NCBI GenBank assembly: GCA_002298165.1
Contig: DBMI01000048.1
Location: 10,890 to 74,889, forward strand
DNA from: Desulfarculales bacterium UBA702
Lineage (GTDB): Bacteria; Desulfobacterota; Syntrophobacteria; Syntrophobacterales; Syntrophobacteraceae
Length of the DNA: 64,000 nt
Direction of reading: 5' to 3'
A program made the position numbers and the translations under genes. The notes under the pieces were generated by a model. The model made no database searches, was not told where the DNA came from, and saw only the letters and a list, made by a program, of their open reading frames with translations. Every line of letters begins with the position of its first letter. Position 1 is the first letter of the stretch. Of this stretch, positions 53,047 through 62,414 are shown piece after piece.

Positions 53047-55609
53047 CTCCTCCCGGTTTGCCTGATGCAGGCCTGTCGAGTTCCTTCCTGATCGCCATTC
53101 CCAGCTTCTCCAGGACGTAAGGTTTCTTCACATATGCGCCGGCACCCAGGGACTGAACCTTGCTCACGCGTTCGGTTTCAGCAAATCCACTGACAATGAT
53201 GGCCCTCTGGTCGGGATTGATTTCCAATATCCTGGTGTAAGTATCAAGGCCGTCCATTCCGGGGTCCAGAATCATGTCCAGCAAAACCAGGTCGACGGTA
53301 TGCAGTCTCAGGTATTCAAGAGCTTTTTCGCCACTTGGAACGCTAACCACCTTGTAATTCAGCTTCTCGATCATCGCGGTTGCAAGGTCCCGCTGTTCCT
53401 GGATGTCATCGACGACCAGAATGACTTCACCCTTCCCCATGAATTCAGGGATTGACGCAGAAATTGTTTCCGGGGTCAGTTCCTCTCTTGTAACCGGAAA
53501 ATAAAGGGAAAACGTGGTCCCCTTTCCTTCCTCGCTTTCGACATTGATATGGCCGCAGTGGTCCTTCACTGTTCCCCACACAACCGCCAATCCGAGGCCG
53601 GTACCGCTTCTGCCCATGATCTTTTTTGTATAAAACGGTTCAAATATGCGTTTGAGATCAGCCGCTGGTATTCCCTCGCCGGTATCTGAAACCGAAAGCA
53701 CTACATGGTCCCCTTCCCGGACCTCATCGTAGCCCAAAACGGGTTTGTCCAGGTATTGGTTTCTCGTCTTTATAGTTATGACACCCCCGTCAGGCATGGC
53801 TTCAGCGGCATTTGAAACCAGGTTCATGAATGTTTTTTCAAGGTGAACGGAAGATCCGGCTATGTTCAAAAGATCCGGGTCGAAGTCTGTCCTGATGCGC
53901 ATCTTGGGATGGAAAGCACACAGGTTTGAAAACTCAGGTGATTTTGCACAGTCCATCAGAATGTTATTCAGGTTCAGGATCCTTCTGCTGGGTACCCCTC
54001 TTCTTGCCAGAGTAAGCAGGTCCTGTACAATTGCCGCCGCCCTCTGACCGGCCTTCATAACCTCCATCGCGCGGGATCTTCCCCGCGCTGACTCCTCCAG
54101 GTCATAGAGAAGCATTTCAGAATAACCGACAACAATTCCCAGTACGTTATTGAGATCGTGTGCCACACCGCCCGCCATAGTCCCGAGCGCTTCCATCTTC
54201 TCCGCGCGCTGCAAACGCTCCTCAAGCTTTTCCTTTTCTTCTTCCGCCCGCTTGCGTCCGGTTATGTCATTTCCGATGCATAAGAGTTCCACGACTTGAC
54301 CGTTATTGTCCATTATTGGTTTATTGGCCCAGGCAACCCATACCCGCTCTCCATCCCGGCGCATGTTCTCATTCACGTTGCTGACGTATCCGTCGGGATC
54401 TATAACAATTTCTCTCATCATCAGCGCAAGGTCCCGCCCGGTAGACTCGGTCGGAGGAATGATCGTTCCCATTATGTTTTTGCCGAGAATTTCCTCTTCG
54501 CTATATCCAAAAAATCGCTGCCCAAAACCATTCAGGAAGGTCACCCTGCCCGAAATGTCCCTTCTTAGAATTATGCTGTTGGCACTCTCAACCAGTTCAC
54601 GATATTTCTCCTCACTTTCTTTCAGAGCCGTCTCCGCCTGTTTTCGCTTTTTCTCTTCCTTTACGGTCTTGAAAGCACTGAAAACGTAAGAAGACCAGAC
54701 GATCGCGGTAAGCATCAGCACCCCGATAATCAGAAACCATCTCTCCCGGAACCCTTTAATGACGTCCAGCACTTCGTCATCCGGAGTGGCCACTGCAATT
54801 GACCAGAATGTGTTCCCTATTTTGGCGGGAGCATATACCGCGTGCTTGATTCCAGGTTCGACGTTTTCACCACGGACCAGATTGTATAAATAGGTGGCTG
54901 TCCCCCGGTTCCCTTTTACCATATCCCTTATCATGTTGAGGAGCGCCGGGTACTCTTTTGCGTTTTCAAAAACAGATTTGCCTATATGCTGCGGGAGAGG
55001 ACAGTAGAGTTCAATTCCTGTCTGGCTCACCACCCAGGCATACCCACCCTTGCCAACCTTGATCGGCTCCAGGTAGTGTCGTGACAATTGGTCGAAAGGA
55101 ACAAGGATCCCCAGAGATCCGGCGAAAACTCCGTTTTCAAATACAGGGACATGGACAGCGATGGTTGCAAAACCCTGAACCGAATCAAAGACATCACTTA
55201 TGACGGGCTGATGTGTCTGTATTATCTCTTGAATGTGTTTCTGAAAAGAGAGGTCTTTGCCAGTTGCTCCGGAACGCTCCGGGAAGGTATATATAATCCG
55301 CCCGGCAGCGCTGACGCGCGTGACACCTTTGAGCTCGTTCGCGTGATTTCGATAGAGCGTCTGCATCAGACGCATGCCTTCATCATCAATAGAGACTATC
55401 CCACTTGTTTCAGAGAGTTGGCCAAGAAGACCGATATAATGCTCAAAAAAGCTCTCGATGCCCCTGGCAGCCGTTTCGGCCATGACCAATTGCTGGTTAT
55501 TGAGCTGGTCAATGGCCCTGTTTTTGACCTCAACGTAGGCGGAGCGTAAAAGGAATCCGCATACTAAGACCAAAAACAGCGGCACGATAAAGGTCTTTAC
55601 TAATCTCAT
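53033..55609 (-). CDS. Hybrid sensor kinase (Cache-PAS-HisKA-HATPase-REC)
   Basis: This is an 858-residue membrane kinase: TM at 7-22, periplasmic double Cache (~30-285), second TM near 295-310, PAS (~335-460), HisKA with His in GGVAHDLNNVLGI, HATPase (MNLVSNAAEAMPDGG, DTGEGIPAADL, GTGLGLAVVWG) and a C-terminal receiver with VVDDIQEQRD, phospho-accepting Asp in LVLLDMILDPGMDG and KKPY. It resembles NtrB-like kinases with an attached receiver, so phosphate may pass on to a separate regulator. Its end overlaps the pseudouridine synthase start by 14 bases. Confidence 0.93.
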   Translation of the reverse strand: MRLVKTFIVPLFLVLVCGFLLRSAYVEVKNRAIDQLNNQQLVMAETAARGIESFFEHYIGLLGQLSETSGIVSIDDEGMRLMQTLYRNHANELKGVTRVSAAGRIIYTFPERSGATGKDLSFQKHIQEIIQTHQPVISDVFDSVQGFATIAVHVPVFENGVFAGSLGILVPFDQLSRHYLEPIKVGKGGYAWVVSQTGIELYCPLPQHIGKSVFENAKEYPALLNMIRDMVKGNRGTATYLYNLVRGENVEPGIKHAVYAPAKIGNTFWSIAVATPDDEVLDVIKGFRERWFLIIGVLMLTAIVWSSYVFSAFKTVKEEKKRKQAETALKESEEKYRELVESANSIILRRDISGRVTFLNGFGQRFFGYSEEEILGKNIMGTIIPPTESTGRDLALMMREIVIDPDGYVSNVNENMRRDGERVWVAWANKPIMDNNGQVVELLCIGNDITGRKRAEEEKEKLEERLQRAEKMEALGTMAGGVAHDLNNVLGIVVGYSEMLLYDLEESARGRSRAMEVMKAGQRAAAIVQDLLTLARRGVPSRRILNLNNILMDCAKSPEFSNLCAFHPKMRIRTDFDPDLLNIAGSSVHLEKTFMNLVSNAAEAMPDGGVITIKTRNQYLDKPVLGYDEVREGDHVVLSVSDTGEGIPAADLKRIFEPFYTKKIMGRSGTGLGLAVVWGTVKDHCGHINVESEEGKGTTFSLYFPVTREELTPETISASIPEFMGKGEVILVVDDIQEQRDLATAMIEKLNYKVVSVPSGEKALEYLRLHTVDLVLLDMILDPGMDGLDTYTRILEINPDQRAIIVSGFAETERVSKVQSLGAGAYVKKPYVLEKLGMAIRKELDRPASGKPGGDEDD

Positions 55610-55799
55610 CCGACTCTCTCCGTGTGATCGGCATCGATCCCAAGCGGTTATCCAAAAATCGGGATCTTCGGGTAATCGTTGTTATCTGAAAACTAATATC
55701 CTGTCAATTTATCCCGTAATAAGATCCCTGGCCAGCAAATAAATTAATAAAGATTTCGGGCAAGTCATGGACATCGATTGGGACGGGACAAGGCTTAGG

Positions 55800-57065
55800 T
55801 TATCGCAGCAGGTGCAAAATAGTGACTAAAATACCACCGATCACTCCTCCTACAATTGTTCCGTTGATTCTTATAAACTGAAGGTCTGTCCCGACCTCAA
55901 GCTCTAGCTTCTCGCTGATTGTTTTTGAATCCCATTTTTTGACAGTCCCGCTTATAAAGCCTGCAAGCTGATTCTTGTTTGCCAGGAGCAAGTTTGATAG
56001 CCAGGTCTGTTTCGAATTCATCCACTCCTTGACAGAGTCATTTGTCCTGTACTTTTCTATCATGCCGAAGATAGCATCATGCAGTTGATTTTTTATAATT
56101 GAGTGTTCGCTCTGTGTATCGCTGGAAATTGCAGCTTTTACAGTGGTCCATAGCTTGTTAAGCTCTCCTGATACTGATGGGTCCTCAATAATTTCGTTTT
56201 TTAGCGCATCGATTCTATCGCGCAATTCATTGTCTTTATGTAGCCGATAGATAAGCGTTCCGATTTCCCTGCGGATGACTAGCCTTAGCTGGTGATTTCT
56301 GTCATTTGAAGCGTCAGTCAGCGTCGTAATAGTTGCGTTTTTGAAGGCCTCATAATAGCTATGATCCAGCATTTTGAGAGGACTAAATTTCCATCTCTTT
56401 TCCTTAATTCTCCTCGACCATTCATCCTCATTTTTTCTGATATAAGACAGCACCTCTGTAATGAGCTTATCCAACATAATATCAAGAAGTCCGCTATCCC
56501 TGGAGAAGGCCAGCATTCTCGACATGAAAGCAGGCAGATCAATTCTTCTCACAATGTTTGATGCGGTATTCTTCAGATATGCATCGACCGTAGCGCTATC
56601 AACATCCTTGATAATTCCGTTCAATGCCTTGGCAGCGAAATCCGAGAGTACCCGTTTTTCTTCCTGCGCCATTATCCAATTGAAGAAGCGATCAATCAGG
56701 TTAAGGTTTGATATTTTATCCTTTATGGCATCTTCTTTGAAAAATTCGGAATTGATGAATTTCCCGAGATTGTCGCCAATAGAGTCTTTCTTCATGGGAA
56801 TTATTGCGGTATGGGGAATAGGCAGGCCTAAAGGATGGCGAAACAGCGCTACAACAGCAAACCAATCTGCCATTCCGCCAACGATAGCCGCCTCGGTGAT
56901 GCCTTTTAGCAGTGAGAGTAAAAAGCCTTCTTTAAAAAAATGAGTAAATTCGAGCAGTAGGCGAAGCGAGAGGAAGAGAATCAACAAAAAGACACAGACC
57001 CTTTTCATCGCCTTCAGTTTTGCAATTTTGTCCGAACGGCCGTTTTGCGATTTGCTTATCTTCAT
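55800..57065 (-). CDS. DUF445 family membrane protein
   Basis: This 421-residue protein has an N-terminal TM (RVCVFLLILFLSLRLLLEF), then the DUF445 signature VGGMADWFAVVALFRHPLGLP, a long helical middle rich in charged residues and a C-terminal TM (GTIVGGVIGGILVTILHLL). The family is widespread in bacteria, without a firm function. The gene is AT-richer than its neighbours. It stands alone between the hybrid kinase and the ABC importer genes. Confidence 0.88.
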   Translation of the reverse strand: MKISKSQNGRSDKIAKLKAMKRVCVFLLILFLSLRLLLEFTHFFKEGFLLSLLKGITEAAIVGGMADWFAVVALFRHPLGLPIPHTAIIPMKKDSIGDNLGKFINSEFFKEDAIKDKISNLNLIDRFFNWIMAQEEKRVLSDFAAKALNGIIKDVDSATVDAYLKNTASNIVRRIDLPAFMSRMLAFSRDSGLLDIMLDKLITEVLSYIRKNEDEWSRRIKEKRWKFSPLKMLDHSYYEAFKNATITTLTDASNDRNHQLRLVIRREIGTLIYRLHKDNELRDRIDALKNEIIEDPSVSGELNKLWTTVKAAISSDTQSEHSIIKNQLHDAIFGMIEKYRTNDSVKEWMNSKQTWLSNLLLANKNQLAGFISGTVKKWDSKTISEKLELEVGTDLQFIRINGTIVGGVIGGILVTILHLLR

Positions 57066-57206
57066 ACCTCTCCTTTAGAGAAAGATAAGCTCTCCGGCTC
57101 TGAGACGGGATACTCAGGGAGGGGCATTGGAATGAAGCGGAGAAATAGGAAGGGCGGGGCACAAGAAAAGTTCGCCCTGCCTTTTCGACATAAACTCGAT
57201 TTTAGA

Positions 57207-58556
57207 CTAGCTCCTCGCCCCTGCCGGTGTATCGCTTCTGTCTTCGGGGGTGGAGGGGGGGACATGTGGAGGCAGTTCGAGGTAGATCAGCTGTGTGTTA
57301 TCCTCATAGGAGAGTATCTCAGCGTAGCGGCCCCAGGTGACTGCGGAGTCTAGCTGGCGCTCTGCTTCCTCGGGCGGGAATTCCAGTTCGAGCGCGGTTT
57401 GCACTACATCCCACTTGAGTTGGTGGCTGTCGGTGGCCTTCAGCATGGCGGTAAGCCATTTGAATATGGGAAGCCTTCTTATTCTTGTCGCAAATATTTC
57501 TTTCCTGGCCTGAATGCTTGCTTCGGCAAAAGTCTCGCCAAGCGGCCTTAAAGTTATGTCGCCCTGCGCGATTGTGGCAAATCCGAGAAGCTCCGCGGCG
57601 TCGATCAGACGCAGGAGGTGGTCGGAATTAACCTTAAGCTCTTCGGCCAGCCGGTAGATGTCCATCCGGTCGTTCGGCATTTTGTCGAGGTATTCAAGCA
57701 AGCCGGCAAGGTCGTTCAAATTTATAAAAGGCAAAGCACGGGTGCGGCCAGGCTCGCCGGGGGCGGTTCCCAGTTCGAGGTACTCCGGCTGTGTCTGGCC
57801 GGCAAGAAGGGCGTAGACCCGGTCCACGACCTCGAGGAATTTGGGGTCCTTTCGCATACGGGGCTGTGGCAGGGGCACTCGGAGGTCTGCAACTACGCGG
57901 CCGGGGTCCTTCTCCATGACGATAATGCGATCAGCCATGAAGATGGCCTCTTCGATATTATGCGTAACCATGAGTATTGCGCGGGTGGGTATGCGACCCC
58001 CGAGCCAGAGTTCGAGAAGTTCGCCGCGTAGCGCATCGGCGCTAAGTACATCAAGTGCGGAAAAAGGCTCATCGAGGCATAGAAGTTCGGGGTCGATAGC
58101 CATAGCGCGGGCAAAACCCACTTTCTGGCGCATCCCACCCGAGAGTTCCCTGGGATAGGCGGTCTCGAAACCATCGAGTCCAACCCGATCTAGCAGGTCG
58201 AGCGCCCTCGCAACGCTCACCCTGGGTGGCACTCCACGGGCCTTCAGGGCTACCTCGACGTTTTCCTGTACGGTAAGCCACGGGAAAAGGGCGAAGGTCT
58301 GGAATACGATTGCGGCATTGGGGTTTATCCCCTGGAGAGGCACTCCTCTGTAGAGCACACGCCCCTCGGTTGCTTTCTGGAGGCCGGTTATGACTCGCAA
58401 AAGGGTGCTCTTGCCGCACCCCGACGGCCCGAGCAGCACGACGAACTCACCCTCTTCGATTGTGATATTGATGTTTTGTACAGCCGTGAACTGCTTCTGG
58501 CCGGTCCCGTAGACCTGGCTGACGTTTTTAAGTTTTAGAAGGGAAACATCGGCCAT
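57207..58556 (-). CDS. ABC transporter ATPase with AAA-associated C-terminal domain (nitrate/sulfonate type)
   Basis: This 449-residue protein has an ABC ATPase in residues 1-260: Walker A GPSGCGKSTLL, Q-loop VFQTFALFPW, signature LSGGMRQKVGFARA, Walker B LLCLDEPFSALD and H-loop MVTHNIEEA. The remaining ~190 residues form the AAA-associated domain found on some anion importers (LAGLLEYLDKMPNDRMDIY onwards), a winged-helix-like, possibly regulatory part. It is next to the permease with a six-base gap. Substrate is probably an organic or inorganic anion, by family; no binding protein is adjacent. Confidence 0.9.
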   Translation of the reverse strand: MADVSLLKLKNVSQVYGTGQKQFTAVQNINITIEEGEFVVLLGPSGCGKSTLLRVITGLQKATEGRVLYRGVPLQGINPNAAIVFQTFALFPWLTVQENVEVALKARGVPPRVSVARALDLLDRVGLDGFETAYPRELSGGMRQKVGFARAMAIDPELLCLDEPFSALDVLSADALRGELLELWLGGRIPTRAILMVTHNIEEAIFMADRIIVMEKDPGRVVADLRVPLPQPRMRKDPKFLEVVDRVYALLAGQTQPEYLELGTAPGEPGRTRALPFINLNDLAGLLEYLDKMPNDRMDIYRLAEELKVNSDHLLRLIDAAELLGFATIAQGDITLRPLGETFAEASIQARKEIFATRIRRLPIFKWLTAMLKATDSHQLKWDVVQTALELEFPPEEAERQLDSAVTWGRYAEILSYEDNTQLIYLELPPHVPPSTPEDRSDTPAGARS

Positions 58557-58562
58557 TTCGCG

Positions 58563-60284
58563 CTACTCCATCCGAAATCTTTCCTGGGCCACGCGGTAGA
58601 GGCGCCGCCAGATCAGGCGATTTATCAAAACAACGGTTATAACCATCACCAGAGTTGAAGCAAGGAGCAGGGGATAGTCACCCGAGGCGGTTGCGCGGGC
58701 AATTGTCGCCCCGATCCCGGTCGTGAAGACGGTTTTTCCCGCAAAATCGACGTATTCCGCGACAATGCTGGCATTCCAGGCCCCGCCGCCCGCGGCTATC
58801 GCGCCCGTTACTATATAAGGAAACAGAGCGGGAAGGATCAGGGTCCGCCACCTGTTCCATGTGCTCAGGCCGAGAAGCGTGGCGGTAAATTTGAGATCCT
58901 GGGGAATAGCGCTCGCCCCGGCAATAATATTAAAAAGCAGGTACCATTGCGTTCCGAGAAGCATCAGGAAGACGGCGATAAGGCTCAAACCCCCCGGCAT
59001 GTCGAGCATGAAGAGCAGGATGACGGGGAAGAGTGCCGTGGCCGGAATGGATGCCGCAATTTGGACGACTGGTTGCAAAAGCGTTGCCAGGCGAGGATTG
59101 GTGCCAATGGCGACTCCGAGTGGCAGGGTCCAGGCAAGCGCAATAATCAGAGCAAACATGACGCGAAGAAATGTTGCCACTATTCCCATGCCGATCTGCC
59201 ACCATTGCGCGGCCGAAACCCCCGCCAGCATCACTATAGCCTGGTAGACCCCGTAGGCCAGGGGCGGAGCCGCCAGGGCCAATACAGTGAACAGCAACCA
59301 GGGCCGTCCTTGTTTTTCCTGCTCCCCCAGGTGCTTTGGGGGAAAATATTTCAGAGATAACAAGTCGATCTTCCGGCTAAATGGGCTAAAAACAGTTGCG
59401 TCCAGCCACGAGATCAGCCGTGAGTTGAGCCATGCGTCGTAGAACCATGATGTACGCGGCGCCTCGGATTCGATCATCTCGAGCTTGAACCTCTCGGACC
59501 ATGCCAGAAGCGGCCTCCACACCAGTTGGTCAAGGGCCGTAATAACCAGGACAAGAGAGGCGATACCCCATACAATTGCGCGGATATCCCCCTCGCTTGC
59601 CGCCTCGTGGAGATACGCTCCCAAGCCCGGGAGGCGGAAGTCGCGGCTGCCCACAGTGAAGATCTCCGCGGCCATGAGAAAAAACCAACCGCCCGCCCAG
59701 CTCATTATGCTGTTCCACAGAAGGCCGATTGCAGCAAACGGCAGGTGTACGAGCTTGAAGCGGAACCAACCATTGAAATTATAGATGGCGCTTGCCTCGG
59801 CCAATTCGTTGGGGATGGTGATTAGCGCCTGATACCATGCGAAAGTTAGATTCCATGCCTGGCTTGTAAAAATCAGGATTATCGAGGCAAGCTCGGCGGC
59901 GAATTTGGCGGGGAGTATACTGCTTAGACTTAATACCACCATCGGAAGAAAGGAGAGGATAGGTATGCTTTGCAAAATATCAAGAAGCGGCAGAAGTACC
60001 CGGCGCGCATACCTGTTCCGCACCATCGAATAGCCGTAAACGATGGTGAAAATGATCGAAAGTAAATAAGCGGCTGCCATCCGTCCGACCGAATAGCCCG
60101 CATACCAGGGCAGGGCGGAGGGCGAGAGGGAAATCTGGGGTCCCTCGATTGTAGCCGGGGCGTGAAAGGCTAAACGGGTGCCGTACCAGATGATCCCCGC
60201 AAGGCCCACAAGGACGATCCCGTCTCCCCAGGTAAAAGAAAATGGGGTCTGATCTATTTTGAATAAAAAAGAAGGCCTCTTCAT
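58563..60284 (-). CDS. ABC transporter permease, two fused permease halves
   Basis: This 573-residue membrane protein has two binding-protein-dependent permease domains in tandem. Each half has the E-A-A-type loop contacting the ATPase (ELAEASAIYNFNGWFRFK in the first, LKFTATLLGLSTWNRWR in the second). It matches the duplicated anion-transport permease kind, so one polypeptide supplies the whole channel. It is the first gene of the pair, with the ATPase six bases downstream. A GGCAGGC-type palindrome (60300-60317) lies just upstream of its start. Confidence 0.9.
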   Translation of the reverse strand: MKRPSFLFKIDQTPFSFTWGDGIVLVGLAGIIWYGTRLAFHAPATIEGPQISLSPSALPWYAGYSVGRMAAAYLLSIIFTIVYGYSMVRNRYARRVLLPLLDILQSIPILSFLPMVVLSLSSILPAKFAAELASIILIFTSQAWNLTFAWYQALITIPNELAEASAIYNFNGWFRFKLVHLPFAAIGLLWNSIMSWAGGWFFLMAAEIFTVGSRDFRLPGLGAYLHEAASEGDIRAIVWGIASLVLVITALDQLVWRPLLAWSERFKLEMIESEAPRTSWFYDAWLNSRLISWLDATVFSPFSRKIDLLSLKYFPPKHLGEQEKQGRPWLLFTVLALAAPPLAYGVYQAIVMLAGVSAAQWWQIGMGIVATFLRVMFALIIALAWTLPLGVAIGTNPRLATLLQPVVQIAASIPATALFPVILLFMLDMPGGLSLIAVFLMLLGTQWYLLFNIIAGASAIPQDLKFTATLLGLSTWNRWRTLILPALFPYIVTGAIAAGGGAWNASIVAEYVDFAGKTVFTTGIGATIARATASGDYPLLLASTLVMVITVVLINRLIWRRLYRVAQERFRME

Positions 60285-60299
60285 GACCCCTCATCGTGG

Positions 60300-60317
60300 G
60301 CAGGCCGGGAAGCCTGC
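60300..60317. repeat. GGCAGGC-family palindrome, degenerate copy
   Basis: GCAGGC-CGGGAA-GCCTGC, 15 bases upstream of the permease ATG. Confidence 0.5.
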
Positions 60318-60502
60318 AAAATTTGTACTTTGAAACCAGATACTTCTACCTTAATTGTTCCGGGGTAGCAACCCAGGTATTCGGGATGGTACTCGGGGGG
60401 GCTGGAAATTTCTTTGCGCACCAACTCTCGAAATCTTTGCCCCGAAGAGCGCATGAACCATTTTAGTCTATAAATACAATAAGATAAAATATCTCGACGC
60501 GA

Positions 60503-60530
60503 TTGACAACGAGACCCCATTTGCTATACT
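60503..60530 (+). promoter_or_regulatory. pyrG promoter
   Basis: TTGACA (60503-60508), a 16-base spacer and TATACT (60525-60530) preceded by TGC, an extended -10. It predicts a leader of about 200 bases before pyrG. A second TGCTATACT lies at 60643-60651 with only a weak -35, and may be a second start point. Confidence 0.75.
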
Positions 60531-60592
60531 GGAATGCAAGGGGCAAAATTCGGGTGCTTTTTTGGTGTGTAGCATAATGGGAAAAATTGATT

Positions 60593-60626
60593 GAAACAGG
60601 AGAAGTAGAACGAACTATCCTGTTTC
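60593..60626 (+). promoter_or_regulatory. Hairpin in the pyrG leader
   Basis: GAAACAGGA and TCCTGTTTC form a perfect 9-bp stem with a 16-base loop, about 60 bases after the predicted transcription start. It could be a leader control structure or an operator. No T-run follows, so it is not a simple terminator. Confidence 0.45.
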
Positions 60627-60733
60627 GACTGTACTCCATTCCTGCTATACTCAATTTCCGACCGTATTCTGTTCGCCCCCCGCGGTGAAGTGAGATCCCG
60701 CCCCAAAAATATCCTTTCAAAGGGAGAGATCCT

Positions 60734-62413
60734 TTGCGCCAGACTAAATTCATTTTTATTACCGGTGGAGTTTTATCCTCGCTCGGAAAAGGTCTCGCGG
60801 CGGCTTCCATAGGCGCCTTAATGGAGAGCAGAGGCCTCCGGGTAACACTCCAGAAACTCGATCCCTACATCAACGTCGATCCCGGTACAATGAACCCTTT
60901 CCAGCATGGCGAAGTATTCGTAACCGATGACGGGGCCGAAACCGACCTGGACCTCGGACATTACGAGCGGTTTACGCATGCCCGGCTGGGGAAGAAAAAC
61001 AACTTCACTTCGGGTAGCATTTATTATTCGGTGATAATGAAGGAAAGGCGTGGAGAGTACCTCGGAGGGACCGTGCAGGTAATCCCGCATATTACCGATG
61101 AGATTAAATCCTGTATCCACGGATCATCCGACAGCCTCGACATAGCCATTGTGGAAATAGGCGGGACGGTCGGAGACATCGAGAGCCTTCCCTTTCTGGA
61201 AGCGATCCGGCAGTTTAGAAATGATGTCGGGCGCGAAAACGCCATATTTGTTCACGTAACACTGGTCCCATACCTGCCGACTTCGGGCGAGGTAAAAACA
61301 AAGCCAACCCAGCATAGCGTTAAGGAGCTGCGCAGTATAGGAATCCAGCCCGATATCCTGCTCTGCAGAACCGAAAAGCAGTTATCCGCCGAGATAAAGG
61401 GCAAGATAGCCCATTTCTGCAACGTTGACAAAGATGGGGTAATCACGGCCAAGGATGTAGACTGCATATATGAAGTCCCTTTGCTCTTCCATGCTGAAGG
61501 GCTCGACGAAAAAATCGTAAAGCTTCTCAACATATGGACTCGCGCTCCTGTTCTGGATGATTGGGAAGATCTGGTGCGGCGCATGAAAAACCCCATGTAC
61601 AATGCGCGCATAGCCATTGTCGGGAAGTACATCGACCTGAAGGAGTCCTACAAAAGCCTTAACGAGGCTCTTGTGCACGGGGCGGCCAGCCATGGTGTGA
61701 AGCTTCTGCTCGATTACGTGGATTCCGAGGACGTGGAGAAAGAAGGCGGCGAAGCTCTGGTCGAAAACGCCGACGGTATTCTCGTTCCCGGCGGGTTCGG
61801 GCAGCGCGGCGTCGAGGGGAAGATTAAGGCAATCCGGTACGCGCGCGAGAACAAGATTCCTTTTCTCGGGATATGCCTTGGGATGCAACTCGCCACGGTC
61901 GAATTCGCCCGCAATGTAGCCGGCTTGGATGGAGCGCACAGTATGGAATTCGACGCTCACACGCCTCATCCGGTCATCTACCTTATGCGCGAGTGGTTCG
62001 ATTATAAAAACAATACCGTAATACGCCGGGACGAAAACTTCGAATACGGCGGCACCATGCGCCTTGGGGCCTACCCATGCGCGCTCGAACCCGAAAGTTT
62101 CGCCCTGAATGCGTACAAGACGCCGGAAATCTCGGAGCGGCACAGACATCGCTATGAATTCAACAATAAGTATAGAGAGATACTCGCGGAGCACGGACTC
62201 CGGTTTACCGGCCTTTCCCCCGACCGCAACCTGATTGAGGTGATCGAACTTCCGGACCATCCATGGTTTCTGGGCTGTCAGTTCCATCCCGAGTTCAAGT
62301 CAAAGCCGATGGAGCCTCATCCGATTTTTGCTGCCTTCGCTGGAAAAGCCCTTGAGGAAGCGGCACGAAAAAATCCCGAAATTGTTCCGAAGTGCGTGCC
62401 TCTGGGAGGCTGA
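60734..62413 (+). CDS. pyrG: CTP synthase
   Basis: PyrG makes CTP from UTP, ATP and glutamine. The N-terminal synthase domain opens KFIFITGGVLSSLGKGLAA; DPYINVDPGTMNPF follows. The C-terminal class I glutaminase has its Cys in FLGICLGMQ and its His-Glu in QFHPEFKSKP. At 559 residues it is full length. The start is TTG at 60734 with GGGAGAG about six bases upstream; no ATG fits the family start. CTP also feeds KdsB. It is the first gene of pyrG-kdsA-kdsC. Confidence 0.97.
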   Translation: MRQTKFIFITGGVLSSLGKGLAAASIGALMESRGLRVTLQKLDPYINVDPGTMNPFQHGEVFVTDDGAETDLDLGHYERFTHARLGKKNNFTSGSIYYSVIMKERRGEYLGGTVQVIPHITDEIKSCIHGSSDSLDIAIVEIGGTVGDIESLPFLEAIRQFRNDVGRENAIFVHVTLVPYLPTSGEVKTKPTQHSVKELRSIGIQPDILLCRTEKQLSAEIKGKIAHFCNVDKDGVITAKDVDCIYEVPLLFHAEGLDEKIVKLLNIWTRAPVLDDWEDLVRRMKNPMYNARIAIVGKYIDLKESYKSLNEALVHGAASHGVKLLLDYVDSEDVEKEGGEALVENADGILVPGGFGQRGVEGKIKAIRYARENKIPFLGICLGMQLATVEFARNVAGLDGAHSMEFDAHTPHPVIYLMREWFDYKNNTVIRRDENFEYGGTMRLGAYPCALEPESFALNAYKTPEISERHRHRYEFNNKYREILAEHGLRFTGLSPDRNLIEVIELPDHPWFLGCQFHPEFKSKPMEPHPIFAAFAGKALEEAARKNPEIVPKCVPLGG

Positions 62414-62414
62414 T

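Noticed and set aside
61382..62287. Long open frame on the minus strand (301 codons)
   Set aside because: Antisense to pyrG; translation resembles no protein family.
62328..62414. Upstream ATG extension of kdsA
   Set aside because: It would overlap the pyrG coding end by 86 bases and adds residues unlike KdsA; the TTG at 62415 has a strong ribosome site.
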